Of a DNA stretch of 64,000 nucleotides, positions 35,763 to 48,654 are shown one piece after another. Under the pieces are notes generated by a model that saw only the letters and a program-made list of their open reading frames with translations, was not told where the DNA came from and searched no databases. This DNA is from Acanthosoma haemorrhoidale. Taxonomy: Eukaryota > Arthropoda > Insecta > Hemiptera > Acanthosomatidae. The DNA lies in NCBI GenBank assembly GCA_930367205.1, contig OV884011.1, forward strand, positions 114,387,866-114,451,865, written 5' to 3'. A program made the position numbers and the translations under genes. Each line of letters starts with the position of its first letter. Position 1 is the stretch's first letter.

Positions 35763-35775
35763 TGTTGTGTTAATT

Positions 35776-38700
35776 AGTCATAAAATATCTATTATCGTAT
35801 TGAAGATCTTGACCTCTTGAATAATATTATACCTACAATATGTTTTGACCTAAGCGGACAATAAGTATGGAAAGTCTTTAAAACTATCGTCCGAAGAAAA
35901 TTAGTAAATTTTTTTTTTCGGTATACCCCTTTCATGTTTTGTGTGAAAGATTTAATTGCTCAAGCGATGCTAACTAAAAAAGCCACAATGAGCAAACAAT
36001 TTTCAACCAACTACTTGCAATTAAAAAGTGAATGTTTTCCTATCGTATTAAGTAGGGTATCAAATTAAAGACCTTAGCATTAATTTTTTGATGCTTTATT
36101 ATTACAAAAAGTCATTATAAATTCGTTTTCACAACCGTAGCGAAACCGTTCACTGTGTGATGGATCACAATTAGTATTTACGCGTTACCCTTTGAATATC
36201 ATGTTAAAAATTATATATTTTACAATGTTGAACAAAATATATCGAATTTGCTGATCATTTGTCGAATGTACTTCTTAACTTCACTTATCCATCGTGTCTG
36301 TTTGAAATATATTATCAGTAGATGTGTTACCGACAAAATCGATTACCAGCAGTTCCAAGGTATATCCCACGGGAGGCCCAGTTCCCGATTGACAAAGTGG
36401 CCCAAAGTCACTGGGAACGAGCAGCTATATATATATATATATATATATTTATATAGCTATATACGATGGTATTACATTCGCGTATCTGCAGCCTTGGCCA
36501 CATGGGGCGGTCTTCTATCTGCCGCCCTTACCAAATCAAAGGTGGTTTTTAACAATTGATGAACGTAAATAAATAATTTTATTTCGTTTGTTAAAGTATA
36601 TTGTACACATAATGACGAATTGTAAACTTCCTTATATATTTATTTTCCTTGTTTTTTATTAGAAAAGGCTTGAATGACATTGTCAAAATTTAGATCATTT
36701 GATAGTTGTTTTTGTTTGGCAAGTATTGCTGGATCTCGATTTTACCACCAAGCGATGTATCTTTATGTGTCAATCACCAATTCCAAATTTACGTGTTTCC
36801 TTTCTCTGGTTAAGCATAACCATGTCGACGTCGATTCGGGCCGCCGGTGTCAGCACACATTGTTGATTAAAACATTATTATATTAATAGTTTTTATATAA
36901 TTTACACAATAATATTTAAATATTCAACCCTAAAATATGCATCACTCGGGGGCCGGAGGGTCCATCAAGCCCCTAGTAAATACGCTGCTTCTGGTTTCCT
37001 TTGTAAAGGAAAGAACTGTGAGAGTACGGGGTGTGCGACAGCTTCCCGAACCATTTCCCTCTTACCAGTGCAGTACTTCAAGGAAGCTTGTTGTATCCGA
37101 TACTATTATAGGTATCCACGACCAAGATTTTCGGAAGTAATTATCAACAAGAAAAGTTATTTACTATCACTGGCAACAGCAGTGATTTCGGTGTAAATAG
37201 TGCCCTTTCTCAGACCTAGTCAATTTGCAACGTAGTAAATAATTAATGGGTGGATGGGGCCTGAGTAATTGAATATTACTGTAAACGCAGATTACCTAAT
37301 CCAAATAAGGAAGTGGCAGTTTGGTCCATTCTCCAGGACACCAAAACTTAGTTGCGTTTTGGTCGTATATTTGAGTCACATTATTATCCGTATGTTTCCC
37401 CCACATATTCACTGTTTAGAGGACGGCGCTAGATATTTGGCATAAATACACATTACTATTCCGATGTCGTTGTTGATTAGAAACAGAGCTCAAGTTATGT
37501 ACGCTCTCGCGGTCAAGATCAAAGAATTGATTTACAGTTATTTCCGCTGTGTGAACATATAACACACCTTGTGGTCAAGATACGCTTGAGAAGTCCAATA
37601 GAAAGGTCTTCAAATGCTAAGCAACATATCCCTTTAGAACCCTAATACATCACTCCCAGTTTTGTTTGGGAATAAATATTCATCACTACCAGAGGAATAA
37701 ATGTTTTAATTAAGCACATCGCCTCATACACCACTATCTCAGGGTATCTCTTTGTCACTATTGGCTAAATCCTAAACAGTGGGAAGGCAAACAGGTTTCT
37801 TCTATATGTACTATTAGGGCATACAAGTAGATAACTACCTCCGTATTTCTGCACGTTTCAGAAATATAATAAAATGGATAAGCATGCAATCTAAAAGATG
37901 TTCACACTTATTGGATTCACCCACTCTACCACTTACTTTTCGAACTAACGATATATAAAAGTGACCTCCGGCCGGCTATATGGTAATCAGCAATTTAGTC
38001 ACCTGACTGCGAATGTGGCAAAAAGTCTCAGATATGAATACGCAGGGAAATGCCCCGATTTACTTCTCTCAGGAGGTGAAAGAGAATTGACCTCGAAGCG
38101 CTTTTTCTCACCGACCCCCGCGAGTTCATCCACCGGAGACCTTTGAAGTTCTCGCTTTATTCATTATTTCGTGCTTATTGCCTAATGATTATTTCCTATG
38201 AAACATTATGCGATATAAAGGCTGTTTTAGGTGTAATGTTCCATTCTTTACAGCCGTATTCCCCTTACCAAAATAATGAAAAATGTCCATATAAACGAAG
38301 GAATCGCATCGTTAGCGAGTTACGCCTGGCGAAATATTTCGTCCAGATTTCAGCTCCCTGGTGAAATGAGGCGTACTGAAATTTCTAGGGCATTAATTAA
38401 GGAGGGGTATTGGAACTGGGAATGGGTAACTCATGGACTTACCAATCAATAATTGCAATTAGTTATTATTGACTAAATTATTCCATAAATTTTCTCACAA
38501 ACATTCATTCTTGACAAGTTATGTTTATAAATTAGATGTGTTTCTTACTCATTTAAAGATGTTATTACACATCAAACATAAAGAAGGCTTTTTACCCCAG
38601 ATTTCTAAAAAGCTACTGCAGGCACCTGTTTTACTAGGTTTAAACCATAAGAAACCACGAATATCCTTAATTAATGTCCTCGAAATTTCAGTACTACCTC

Positions 38701-39242
38701 ACCCGGCAAAATATTTCAGATCCATGTTTATGTGCGTTTTTTTTTATAATTTTGATAAGGGTGTATAGTAAGACGGTTTCCTCCTGAAAAATCTAGCATA
38801 TATTCCAAGCTAGTTGAAAAATCGAATTATCGAATTCAAGGGTTAAAATCACAAAATGGATAATAAATTTACTAATGGTGTATCTTCTTATTTCTGAATC
38901 AATTGTTAATTTATAGGTATTCAAACCTTACGAAATACACAATGAAAATCGGTAGAATAGGACAAAAACTAAGCACACTTCTCCCACTTAAAAAGTATCA
39001 CTCTCAATAAAAAATAAATCAATTTCATCTGAAATTAATACAGTATGTATTTAAACAGTTCTACTTTGTAATGCTCTAAAACTCCTAACAAAACTGTAAT
39101 GTAAGTATGAAACATTGAAAATACTCAAAAGAGAGAAATGTTTCAGCTCGATCATTTCGAGAACTGGATGGAATGACAGAAGTTGGGGAAGAGCTGCCTC
39201 ATATTTTAACTAGGGGGCACAATAGGCACAGAACAGTTTTAG
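35776..39242. other. Long non-coding stretch
   Basis: It holds a minus-strand copy of the dispersed repeat (36040-36110) and a (TA)n run at about 36426-36449. Open frames of 60-103 codons at 36248, 36674, 36937, 37961, 38143 and 38469 have no recognised motif and no joined splice structure. No gene is supported. Confidence 0.4.
36040..36110 (-). repeat. Diverged dispersed repeat, inverted copy
   Basis: The reverse complement contains ttgataccctacttaatacg and an upstream taaggtcttt. This aligns with ctgataccctactcgatacg and taatcagg..cgaaatcttag at 25590-25700. Confidence 0.4.
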
Positions 39243-39310
39243 TGGATTTAGTGAGCCAACGGATAAAGCACAGTGCTCCCCATCGCTTTGATTCGGACAA
39301 AATTCAATTT
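39243..39310 (+). other. tRNA-like SINE head or tRNA pseudogene
   Basis: The D-arm-like gagccaacggataaagcac is followed at about tRNA spacing by ctttgattcgga, similar to a B box (GGTTCGAATCC). An acceptor stem does not close, and AT-rich sequence follows, so a Pol III promoter relic of a SINE is more likely than a gene. Confidence 0.4.
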
Positions 39311-39695
39311 TTAATCATTAATTGAAAACATATTTCATCAGCAATAGTTAGGAACACAAAAATCAGTATATATATTTATAATACCGATATCTTAATCGGC
39401 CTTTCCACAAAACGAAAAACTTTCATCAACAATCTTACAAACCACAATAATATCTCGCTAAAAACATTATGAAATAAACTAAACTAAAAAAAAAAAACAT
39501 ATAAGGACTAAGGAAAAGTTAGTCAAATTAAAAGTTTTAGTTTTTGATTGATAATTATTCTCACTAAAATTTCCTTTATGGTAAAAAAAAAAACATGTTA
39601 TTTTTTTTAGCTATAAATGAACAGTTTAAGTTCCGTAGCTTTCTTGGCTTACCTTATTATCCAAATCATTATTTTAAACGATAGAACCAGTACTG

Positions 39696-39967
39696 AAATA
39701 AAAAGATTACTGCCGGATTGAGGAAAGGTATAATTGTAAAACAGGTTTATTGTCTAGCCACAACTGATAATTTCTTCTTTATTTAATAAGCGCTTCATCC
39801 TTTAGAGTGAGGGTGAGTTTTCGAGTGAGGAGAGTAGATGTAGCAGGTCTGGTTAAAAGATACTATCGTTTTATATGAGTTAAATATCTCGCATAACCGC
39901 CGTCGAAAGCGCTTATTCAATAAATAAGAAACTGACAGTTGTGAAAAGACAATAAAGCTGTTTTATA
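39696..39967. mobile_element. Small hairpin element with 13-bp flanking repeats
   Basis: It is flanked by perfect direct repeats agaaccagtactg (39683-39695 and 39968-39980). Inside, 39737-39795 and 39907-39967 are imperfect reverse complements (shared cores aataagcgctt, tttattgtct and cacaact) around a loop of about 110 bases. Size, hairpin and flanking repeats resemble a foldback MITE, though a 13-bp duplication is longer than usual for DNA transposons. It encodes nothing. Confidence 0.6.
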
Positions 39968-39980
39968 AGAACCAGTACTG

Positions 39981-42900
39981 TACAAAATAATTTTTTTTTA
40001 TTCACTATGACCTGTCGCGGAATCGTCAGAAAAAATCTGGAACATATCTATGTCACTAAAAAGAAGAGAAACAGTAATCGAATTCAGTACTTATTGCGTT
40101 ACCTTAATGTAGATCTTAATAGGAGCTACACGACCGAGATGAAGAATCCATAAAATGTATAACAGTTTCATAATCAAACGGTGACAATCAGAAAAAAAAC
40201 AACAACTGATTTTATGATTTTTATACTGAACGGAAGTTTTTTTATGTAACGGATCGAAATGGGACTGTGATGTCACGCACACAAGGTCGACCTACCTGAA
40301 AAAAACTTTAATGATAGAAAAAAAAAAAGAATAACCCATGCAACAACGAATCGAACTTATTCAATGCCCGAGTTGGCCTTTGTTTTTGAACTAAAGTTAC
40401 TTAATCCACAACACAAAGGCTTAGCTGAAAAAAATTAGAAAACGTATTCTTTATATTGATGTATGAAGATGGCTACGCTAAAACCCAACCAGCTGTTTAT
40501 CGAAATGAAGCGGTTTTGGCTTTATATATACACAAAGCTTACTAACTGAAGGCGAGACCTATCACCTAGTAATGTATATATGTTATAGACTTTTTAACTT
40601 CAATCTAATAACTTGTTAATTCTTTGTTCATATTGATTGTTCATATTATTTCACATATAGTATAATAAATAAAGGGGTTTAGGGGAAATAAAAACAAAAA
40701 AAAAACACAAAAATAAAAAAACATTAAGTTATAAGGATTTAGTTCATTTTTAAAAGAAGTAATGTTTTGCTATGTTAATAAAAAATTTTAGAATATAAAA
40801 TATATTTTTAACCTTTATTGTTGACGATATCCGATACTTCAAAGATGAGATTAAAATTTGGGTTAATCAAGACTTGAACTTTTTAGAACAAATATTAAAA
40901 TGTGATGGAATCTACGTACTTTATTTCTCTTAAATAAAAATAAGTAATTACGTGATAACTCTAGGCTTAGATTTAATAGGATTTTCTCATAAATCCGTGA
41001 ACTAGTATTACCGTAGATAGAGATTTATAAAGAATACACCATTTCGCCTAAGCACTGGACCCCGTATGTTAATACATTGGGATTAATTGAAAAAAAATAT
41101 TTCATAATAGATTTTCCAATAACAGAGGCGATGCAAAATTGTACTAACTAATTATCTAGTGATTATTACAAAAATTAGGTAGGTACTTTTGGAAAGTGTT
41201 ACTTTGTAGGCTTCTCCACATTCCGTAAATTACTAAGAGATTTTATGAGCTCAAGTTTTAAATAAATAACGAACCAATTCGTCTGCCCAAAAAATTAAAT
41301 TTTGTAAACCGACCAATTGACACATTGTTTATTAAAGTCCCGCCAGTTAAAGTATCAAAGCCTTTTTTTTTAATTTCTATTCAAGTCAATTGCCCCTCAA
41401 AAAATCTTCCTAACTTTGTAATCAAAAATACATAAATCGAACCTAACAACTCGCTGTGTGATGAGTTTTCCATAGAGCATGTTAATGCAATAGAATGATT
41501 TATAAAGTCCACGGAAAAAACATAAAATGTCCTTTATGTCCGTTTTGAGTTAATGATGTTGCATTGCTTAAACAGTATTATTTTATTATATTAGTATAAT
41601 TATATGGAATTTGTAAAGTAGCGTAGGTTTGCAAATTAAACGCTGTAAAAATTATACTAGACATATATGATTTAGTCATTAGCAACTTAAGAATGTCCTG
41701 TAAAAATTTAAAAAATAAACAAAAATGGTAAAAGTAACTACAGTTACTTATAGTTACTAGTCGTCTGCTAAAGGAATGCCTTTGAAATTGAACTGCCATT
41801 GAAATTTGAAAGAAGAAAAAATTGACAGGTAAGTCACGAGTCGAAAGATTGGTGACATCGGATGTTCGGTACACCATTGGGTTAGTAAGGTAGGGGTACT
41901 TTGATAGTCATGCAATTGTCGTGGAAAGGCATTCTCTTGGCGAAAGGAAAGTTTGGGGCAGAACGGTGCGTAATTAGGGCCTCCTGACCCATCGATAAAA
42001 AAATGCGTTTATGCGAAATTTTGCAGCATTATGACGTAATAAAAACGGTATAACGAGAGTTCACGAGTAGGATATTTTGTTGTAGATCGGCATTGGTTAA
42101 TGAAAGAGGGTTGTTATCCATTAATAATCATGTTTTATCAATTAATAAACTTCATGAAAAACTAAGAACTGTGTTCCATCAACCTGAGCCGAGACAAACT
42201 CTTCTACTCATTTCAGTATATCTCTGAATGATTACTTGATGGAGCCTAAACGTGAAATATTGTGGGGATGAATAAATATGTGTGGTAGTGCACAGTAAAG
42301 TGGAATTAGTTTATCAGTTACTTAGCGTTGTATTTGTTTACATTGGCATAAAAAGAATTCTCATAATTGAACCGCCAGCTAAAATAGTTGTTGAGCCTTT
42401 AAACTAAATACAGTCAGTGTTTGTTTGGCTAGGGACTACCCCTCATTAATGAGGCGACATACAGCAACATATTTAATACGGAATTCAACTTAAATTATTA
42501 AATATCCTTGCAAATATATGAGCCAAGAGTTTGATTTACTACAGCTAAATTTTAAAGTATCTAGTATTTAGGAAGAATATCTATCGCTTAGACTAAATCA
42601 TGAGCTACATATGAAAAAGTATTATGCTTTTTTTGATCTTTGATTATTATGCTTACAATCCTTCTAGAGCATCAGATTACATATATAATTATTTATTTAT
42701 ATGCAGCGAAATTGATATATAAAATATAGCGAAGCTAACAATTACATGAAACTAAATTTCGTTTTTACCTTGTTACCTCACTTCTCCTACCTAACTTGTG
42801 ACTGGTTTAATCCGATCCAAATACTCACTGTACAAAGGAATAATTATACATGTTTTATCATATTTAAAAAGCATAATCTCTCTTTTTCCTAGTTCCCTCC

Positions 42901-43540
42901 TCTTTTTTTTGTTTTCGTTTTTCCTTAGGGTTTTTCATTGGGAAAGTTCGACAGTTTAATTTGAGCACCCAATTGGCGGGTAGTTCTCGCTACCCTGTTA
43001 AGTTTCCTCCATTACGTAGACAGATGAACAGTGCGAAAAAAGAGGTCAATCCATCAAAGTGGTAAACACACTTGCTAACCATTTAAAGGTAATAAATTAT
43101 TGGCAGTTGTAGATAGATACGAGTACATTTAAACGAAAACTCCTGGGATTCTCCACAATATGGTTTATTAAACAATAACATAAAAAAACATATCGGGCGT
43201 ATATAAAACAGAGTTTCAATTTCAAGTTAGCACAACCATTAAAAATAATTTATTAGATGTAAAGAACACCTTGAACGAATAACAAGCCAGTTCTACCAAA
43301 ATTTACAAGAGGAAGGGCATCAGGATATCTCACATAGAGTTGCTTTTCTAAACCACAGGAATGATACTATTTATTAACAGCCTGGAATGTATAAAAATAG
43401 ATTCCCTTGGACAGTATCATTAGAAAAGAGGAAATTACGAACAAACGAATGTTAAGAAACCCACCCCCTTGGTATCATCTAAATAACACTGCTCGCAGAG
43501 TGAAGTCCTTACCAGTAACAAACCTTTTTCAACCGTTCCG
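39981..43540. other. Long non-coding stretch
   Basis: Includes a promoter/poly(A)-like unit at 40515-40690. A segment at 41877-41960 shares gttagtaagg, tagtcatgc and ggcattctcttgg with about 13316-13400. No supported gene. Confidence 0.4.
40515..40690 (+). repeat. Relative of the promoter-like unit at 5046
   Basis: tttatatatacac (TATA-like) is followed by gcgagacctatcacctagta, matching gagcctcatcacctagtgag near 5150. The shared ctt..caatct segment and an AATAAATAAAG poly(A)-type signal plus A run follow. The same order occurs at 5094-5335. Confidence 0.4.
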
Positions 43541-43643
43541 TGTCATTACAGATTAATTGAGCAACGTCCAATCTTCTCTTCCCGCTAACTTTTAGTTTAG
43601 TAAAACAACCATATATACAAATTACTTGCGAGAAGGTTTTTGT

Positions 43644-44193
43644 CCTCCGGCCAGCTCTGCTGTACGGTGCCCCGCTATTTACCCACTTGACTGACAATAC
43701 AGCCAAATGTCTCCAACACTTCCAGAATGGAATCATGCGAAAAGTGGTCCGACATACCTCTTTCGAGAGGTTGAAGAACGCTGACCTGCACCCGTTGCTT
43801 GGTGTGCCGTCGGTGGGTGAGTTCATCCGCCGGAGACACATTAAGTTTTTTGACTCGTTGCAGCACCTGACAAACCCAGTGTATGACACTATGACCCCAC
43901 CACCCCTCCCACATCGATGGCAACAGACTGTCGGGGAAAAATTAGGATAAGAATTGATATGTAATTTAGTTTTAAGGTTGATCAAAAAGGTGAGCCCCAT
44001 CACCTTATTAGTCAGTTTAGTCAAGTCACGTATAATGTATATCATTATGCTTGTTTATTCGATTATATAATTTCTATAAAATAACAAAACCTGTATATAA
44101 TGTAGTGATGCTACAGGAAATACAGAATAATTTGTAAATGGATTCACTTGAGGATCTATAATTGTATATAGTTGTCTGTAAGTTTAAAAGGGC

Positions 44194-44273
<80 letters not shown>
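43644..44273 (+). mobile_element. LINE-A' (Jockey clade) 3' insertion with poly(A) and target duplication
   Basis: It contains the last ~100 codons of a Jockey-type ORF2 (LLYGAPLF, then HFQNGIMRKVVRHTSFERL and HIKFFDSLQHLTNP, ending at TAA 43948-43950). The 3' UTR carries the hairpin (43989-44004), and the element ends in an uninterrupted 76-base A tail (44198-44273). The 11-base target repeat aaggtttttgt lies at 43633-43643 and again at 44272-44282, its first two bases shared with the tail. The same site occurs once, uninterrupted, at 48736-48746. The reading frame is intact in this remnant, but it lacks the catalytic domain. Confidence 0.93.
43989..44004 (+). promoter_or_regulatory. LINE 3' UTR hairpin
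   Basis: ggtga / tcacc with loop gcccca, extendable to 7 bp by flanking aa/tt. The same hairpin occurs at 61029-61044 and, with a compensatory change, at 6518-6533. Confidence 0.6.
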
Positions 44274-44275
<2 letters not shown>

Positions 44276-45069
44276 TTTTTGTTTTTGCAGAATTTAATAA
44301 CAGCAGTATAGTTTCCAAAAGCGCTTATAAAATAGAAATACAAACTTGTGGGAAAAGAAAATTTGATATCGTTTACAAAATTGTGTCTTGACTGGTGTGA
44401 TCCCGTCCCAGCTTGAAGGTGGCAGTGTAACTATCCAAAACAAAACACTTATAAATAATAAATAAATAACTTGTGGAGACAAACTATAATGATTGTAACT
44501 CGTACCATCAACATTAGGCTACATATTTATTAGGGATTTTTTATGCTGTTAATTTTTAAATGCGTAAAAATGATTTTAGTAGATTTATGTATACAGCTCC
44601 TCACGTCATTATTCAGTTATTTTTCAATCTGTTAATGCCGCTAATATTTGTTACTTTAGTTCCTCTTCGGTTTGATCACTAGCATTCCATCTTGCTAAAT
44701 TCTATACGAAAAATTAAAATAGTCTGCACCACTTTTCACTTGGTTTGTAAATTAATTCCTGCGTGATTTTGTTTTCTTTAAGTTGTTATGACTCATGGAA
44801 TCTTCATAATATAGCACAGGTTACATTATATTTTTTTTTTAATATTGAAATGTGATATTTCTCACAGTTAATGGTTTCACTACGCCTGTAAGAAAGTTGT
44901 GAGACTGATTGCAATGAATTGCAACGTTGGTCTAATAATGTCTTGGCTTATAACTGTTTTACTAATTATTATTTTATTAATATAAGAAATTGGGGTGTTT
45001 AATTGAGTAATGATTTTACGACCATTCATTATTTTCCTGTTTTCTTTTATTCTATCAACATCGGTGCAT

Positions 45070-46749
45070 TCATAAATTTACATAGTTTAAGAAATGTTAC
45101 AACATTAAATGGCTGAGTAGCCATGTGACTGTTGTGATATTTTTTTTTTATTTATTAGTCAATTGTATATTGTATTACACATAAAACAGATGCTTTATTA
45201 CTGACGTAATACATTATAGGTAAAGTTTAGAATTTTTATATGTATGTTTTATTTATTTATTTATTTGATTTTGTTAGTTTCCATATGCTCAGTAAACTCT
45301 GTATATTTTATTTGTGATGGCAGCTTAGTGTTATATATTATTATTTTGTTTAATACATTACATGATATTATGTCGAGTTCTAGGTTGTGTTGTTTGAAAA
45401 ACGATTACTTGCATTAAATTGAATTCTTTGTAACCTTGGCGCATCAAATGGAACTATCATACCGAATATCACGTGTCTACAAAATCACGGAGTAAGTCGT
45501 GAACCCGATATTAAAGTCAGTTTTAATGGCTTCTTTTATTATAGTTTTATTAAATTTAATAAATACAAAACAAAAAATGCATATTGTTAATCAGAACTAC
45601 TAACCTGACGCTCAACTCGAAATAGAAAAGCATATTTAATGTTTTATTATCAATTAATTAAATTATGTATTACCATCATCTTTTTCGTACAGCATCGAAT
45701 GGTACCATTCAAGTATTCAGGTCAAACAGGGAACTCATAAAGAGGAGAACAGACAGACAGACACCAGGTTATATATACACATGTGTATATACACCACATA
45801 TATATGTTTATACACATACAATAATATACGAAACCTTCAAACACAAAACAAACATTATTCGGCCATTTATTGACATTGATTCGTTTGGAACAGTAAATCA
45901 ATCATTCAATATACGAATTGTATATATGTATTTAAATTATTCTCACTTCAATGTCCATGTGAAGTTCACATATTCTGAAGTGCCAAAATCGAATCTCCTT
46001 TGCCCTAAAATTACATTACTGTGCACATTGTGTTTTTCCCACACGAACCTTTATAGAACTATTATATCCCTACAGTGCTTTCTCTCTCCCTACCACTACT
46101 GCTTCTGCGAAGTGATCTGGTTGGATAATTCCCACAGGGATTTCCAAGTTCCCTCCTCTCTTCATCCTAGTCAGGGAAGTGAACCTCCTGCAGGGAGGGG
46201 AAATCAAGGAGTCCGTGACCAGGATAATGTATCATATATGCATATAATGTAAACAGCCTAGACCACCAGAAGTAGGTGTCGTTCTTCTTCCTTATTGTTG
46301 TTGTCTTCGCTCTATATACTTGTATGTATCGTTGGGGGGGGGGTGCATATTTCCTCCTTGGGTGATCCATATTTCGATGTGACATTTTTTTTAATATTTT
46401 AGATTACACAAAAAACAATAACATAAACAGAATCAATTATTACATTAAATCGTGATCATCTGTTTAATCAAGGTACAATTTCTTAATTAAGAGTAAGTAA
46501 ATAAAATAAAAATTGTTATTGTATTTTCAGTGATTGTTAATAACCACTCCTGATTTTCCCTGTCTAAAAAAAGGGTGCCTAATAGGAACCGCCCCAGGTG
46601 GCAAAAGCTCTAGGTAGCCAATGAATACATGAAATATCCTAAACTTACGTTCATGTGAAGGAGAAGCGGCGCTCGTATGATATAATAAGATGTACAAATT
46701 GAACTGATCATTAGACAAAATAAAATACACACATTTATCAAACAATTAG
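45070..46749. other. Non-coding stretch
   Basis: It contains another weak copy of the dispersed repeat core near 45575-45605 and short CAGA and TATA/CACA-rich patches (about 45750-45820). No supported gene. Confidence 0.4.
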
Positions 46750-46983
46750 CCATTAGCTTGCAAATTAATAAAAGAGAAGCTATTCACCGCTGAACAAATT
46801 AATGATTCAGCATCACTGAAAACGGTAAACCTGTATAATGCTGAGCTGAATAAAGTTGAGCGAGCGGAATAAATTTGGGATTCGAATAAAAATGAACTTC
46901 TGAAGACCAACTTTAAGTCGGAAAATAAAAAATGTAAGAGAAACGAGCAGAAAGACGACGATACAATCACTTTCAGGTACTGA
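46750..46983 (+). pseudogene. Charged protein-coding remnant, unknown family
   Basis: The plus strand reads a lysine/glutamate/asparagine-rich segment (LIKEKLFTAEQINDSASLKT and later LLKTNFKSENKKCKRNEQKD) with one internal TAA (46870-46872) in about 75 codons before TGA at 46981. The complementary strand is open but rich in S, F and L, as expected of the antisense of such coding sequence. Past a possible donor at 46976 another frame reads LTDIIKKWPLGRTWTKRHWD. It may be a dead exon or element gene; the family is not recognised. Confidence 0.25.
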
Positions 46984-48654
46984 CTGACATCATTAAGAAA
47001 TGGCCTTTGGGTAGAACTTGGACCAAGAGACACTGGGACATATTAGCAATTACTAACTACCTGCCTGTTATCTAGGCCAAGTGCCTAGGGCTACTAGATA
47101 TGTAAACACTCATTAGGTCACCCAACACTATTGATAAGCAAACCTACCCGTGCTTACTACAAATATCTCTATGTTAATGTAGTAAATGATTTGTATGTAA
47201 TTTCATATAATTCATATCTTATTGGCTTGGTTTAATAATGTAATATTTAATTTGATACAGTGGATTAATCTTAAGATTCATTTCGTTGCCGCATTTGGAT
47301 GAGCAGTGGGTGGGGAGTTTTTGTTATTCATATACCCGTTTGATAATATAATATAGCCTGAATATTGGATGGCTTGTATTTAATTTTTCTTTTGTTTATT
47401 TTTTTTTTCGTGTTATGATTGTTCCATTTGTGTTTAAGTAAGGCAATAATTGATTATTTTGATATTTTCTATATATAGAATCGGGTAATACCTTTTCTTA
47501 AATAGGAAATACTTACCTAACCACTGCTGATGGAAATCATCCATCCCCTAAATACTTTGTTAAACTACTGAATCGATATAAGAAATATTCTTTGCATCAG
47601 CTAAGATAAAGTACTTTTTTATTATTAAGTAATTACATTAAACGATTCCTATTAAAATTTATGAATGGGTCAACTATTAAAATTTTAAACAAGTAAAAAT
47701 ACTTTAAAAAAATTTGAAAAATCACATCTAGTTAATATTTAAAACTTTTTAAGGTGGAAATGAAATATAGCCTATTTTTAAATACATGGCATTTTTAAAA
47801 GTCTTGGAATTACAAAAATAAAAAAAATATTGGTAATCAAATTGTATGATGTTGTGATCCTCACTCTACTTGTTTCCCTAGTAATATCGGGTTGAGGTGG
47901 AAAATAGCGAATGTAGAAAAGAAGGGATATTGGAATTGGAACCATCGATGAATAAAAGGAACAATATATTTCCATATGTTTGCGGCATAAGTAAGAGCAA
48001 AATGATTCAGAGAAACGTTTTAGATTTTCTTACTGATGCCGAAGAACCTTTATTAGCAATGTACAGCAGCCGTGCGTGGAGTTTAGGTTGCAATTTTTTT
48101 TTGTTATGCAATACTTTTAAAAATGCTACAGTTTAATGATAAATTAAAACAATTAGTCGGCGATGTTTTTTTTAAGTTCATTGAAAGTTATTTAATTTTT
48201 CTTATGTGTCACTATTTCTAGTGAAGTTGTGAAGAAATGAATGGATACAATTTTTTTTCAACCAATTCCTGGAATTACTTCCCATTCCTAGACTTGTCAC
48301 GAAAACCGAAGTTTAGCATAGCTTACATATCTTCTCCAAGTTCCAGAATAAACCATTGAGTACAGAATACTAACGTATGGAAATGACTTTAATCCCGGTA
48401 CGGATGAGCGCTCTAACAAAATGCTTCAGATGGCGCCATTGAATCCATGGCGGAACTGTTAAGATCCTCCTACCAGCAATACACCGCCAGAGGTCCATCT
48501 ACGTGATTAAAACACAAAGTGGTAGTGCATAGAATACCATCCCTCTTATCTCAGTTATGTGTTAAGTTTTATCACTTGATTACTTTGATTTAAGCATCTA
48601 AAGAAAATTGTTAGTTCCCGAAAATTATGGTTTAATTGCTGGTTGTGAGTTAAG
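46984..48654. other. Non-coding stretch
   Basis: A 79-codon open frame at 47897-48136 has no recognisable features. Otherwise AT-rich. Confidence 0.4.

Larger units (their letters stand above)
43541..45069 (+). repeat. Direct duplication, copy A (interrupted by LINE-A')
   Basis: Without the LINE insertion (43644-44273 plus one target repeat) this aligns with 48655-49650, from gattaatt..acgtccaatcttctc to the ttctatca.catcggtgcat block. Divergence includes substitutions and an extra ~80 bases in copy B near 49100-49200. No coding content is recognised, so the unit may itself be an unclassified repeat. Confidence 0.85.

Noticed and set aside
36248..38768. Cluster of 60-103 codon frames suggesting a gene
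   Set aside because: The frames do not join through consistent splice phases and show no conserved motif.
43509..44045. 178-codon minus-strand open frame
   Set aside because: It is the antisense of the LINE-A' ORF2 tail and target site; all recognisable motifs are on the plus strand.
44074..44343. Minus-strand frame encoding a long phenylalanine run
   Set aside because: It is the translation of the LINE poly(A) tail.
45665..46252. 195-codon plus-strand open frame
   Set aside because: It crosses simple-sequence patches, has no motif or homologue I recognise, and has Y/T/I-rich low-complexity content; probably chance.
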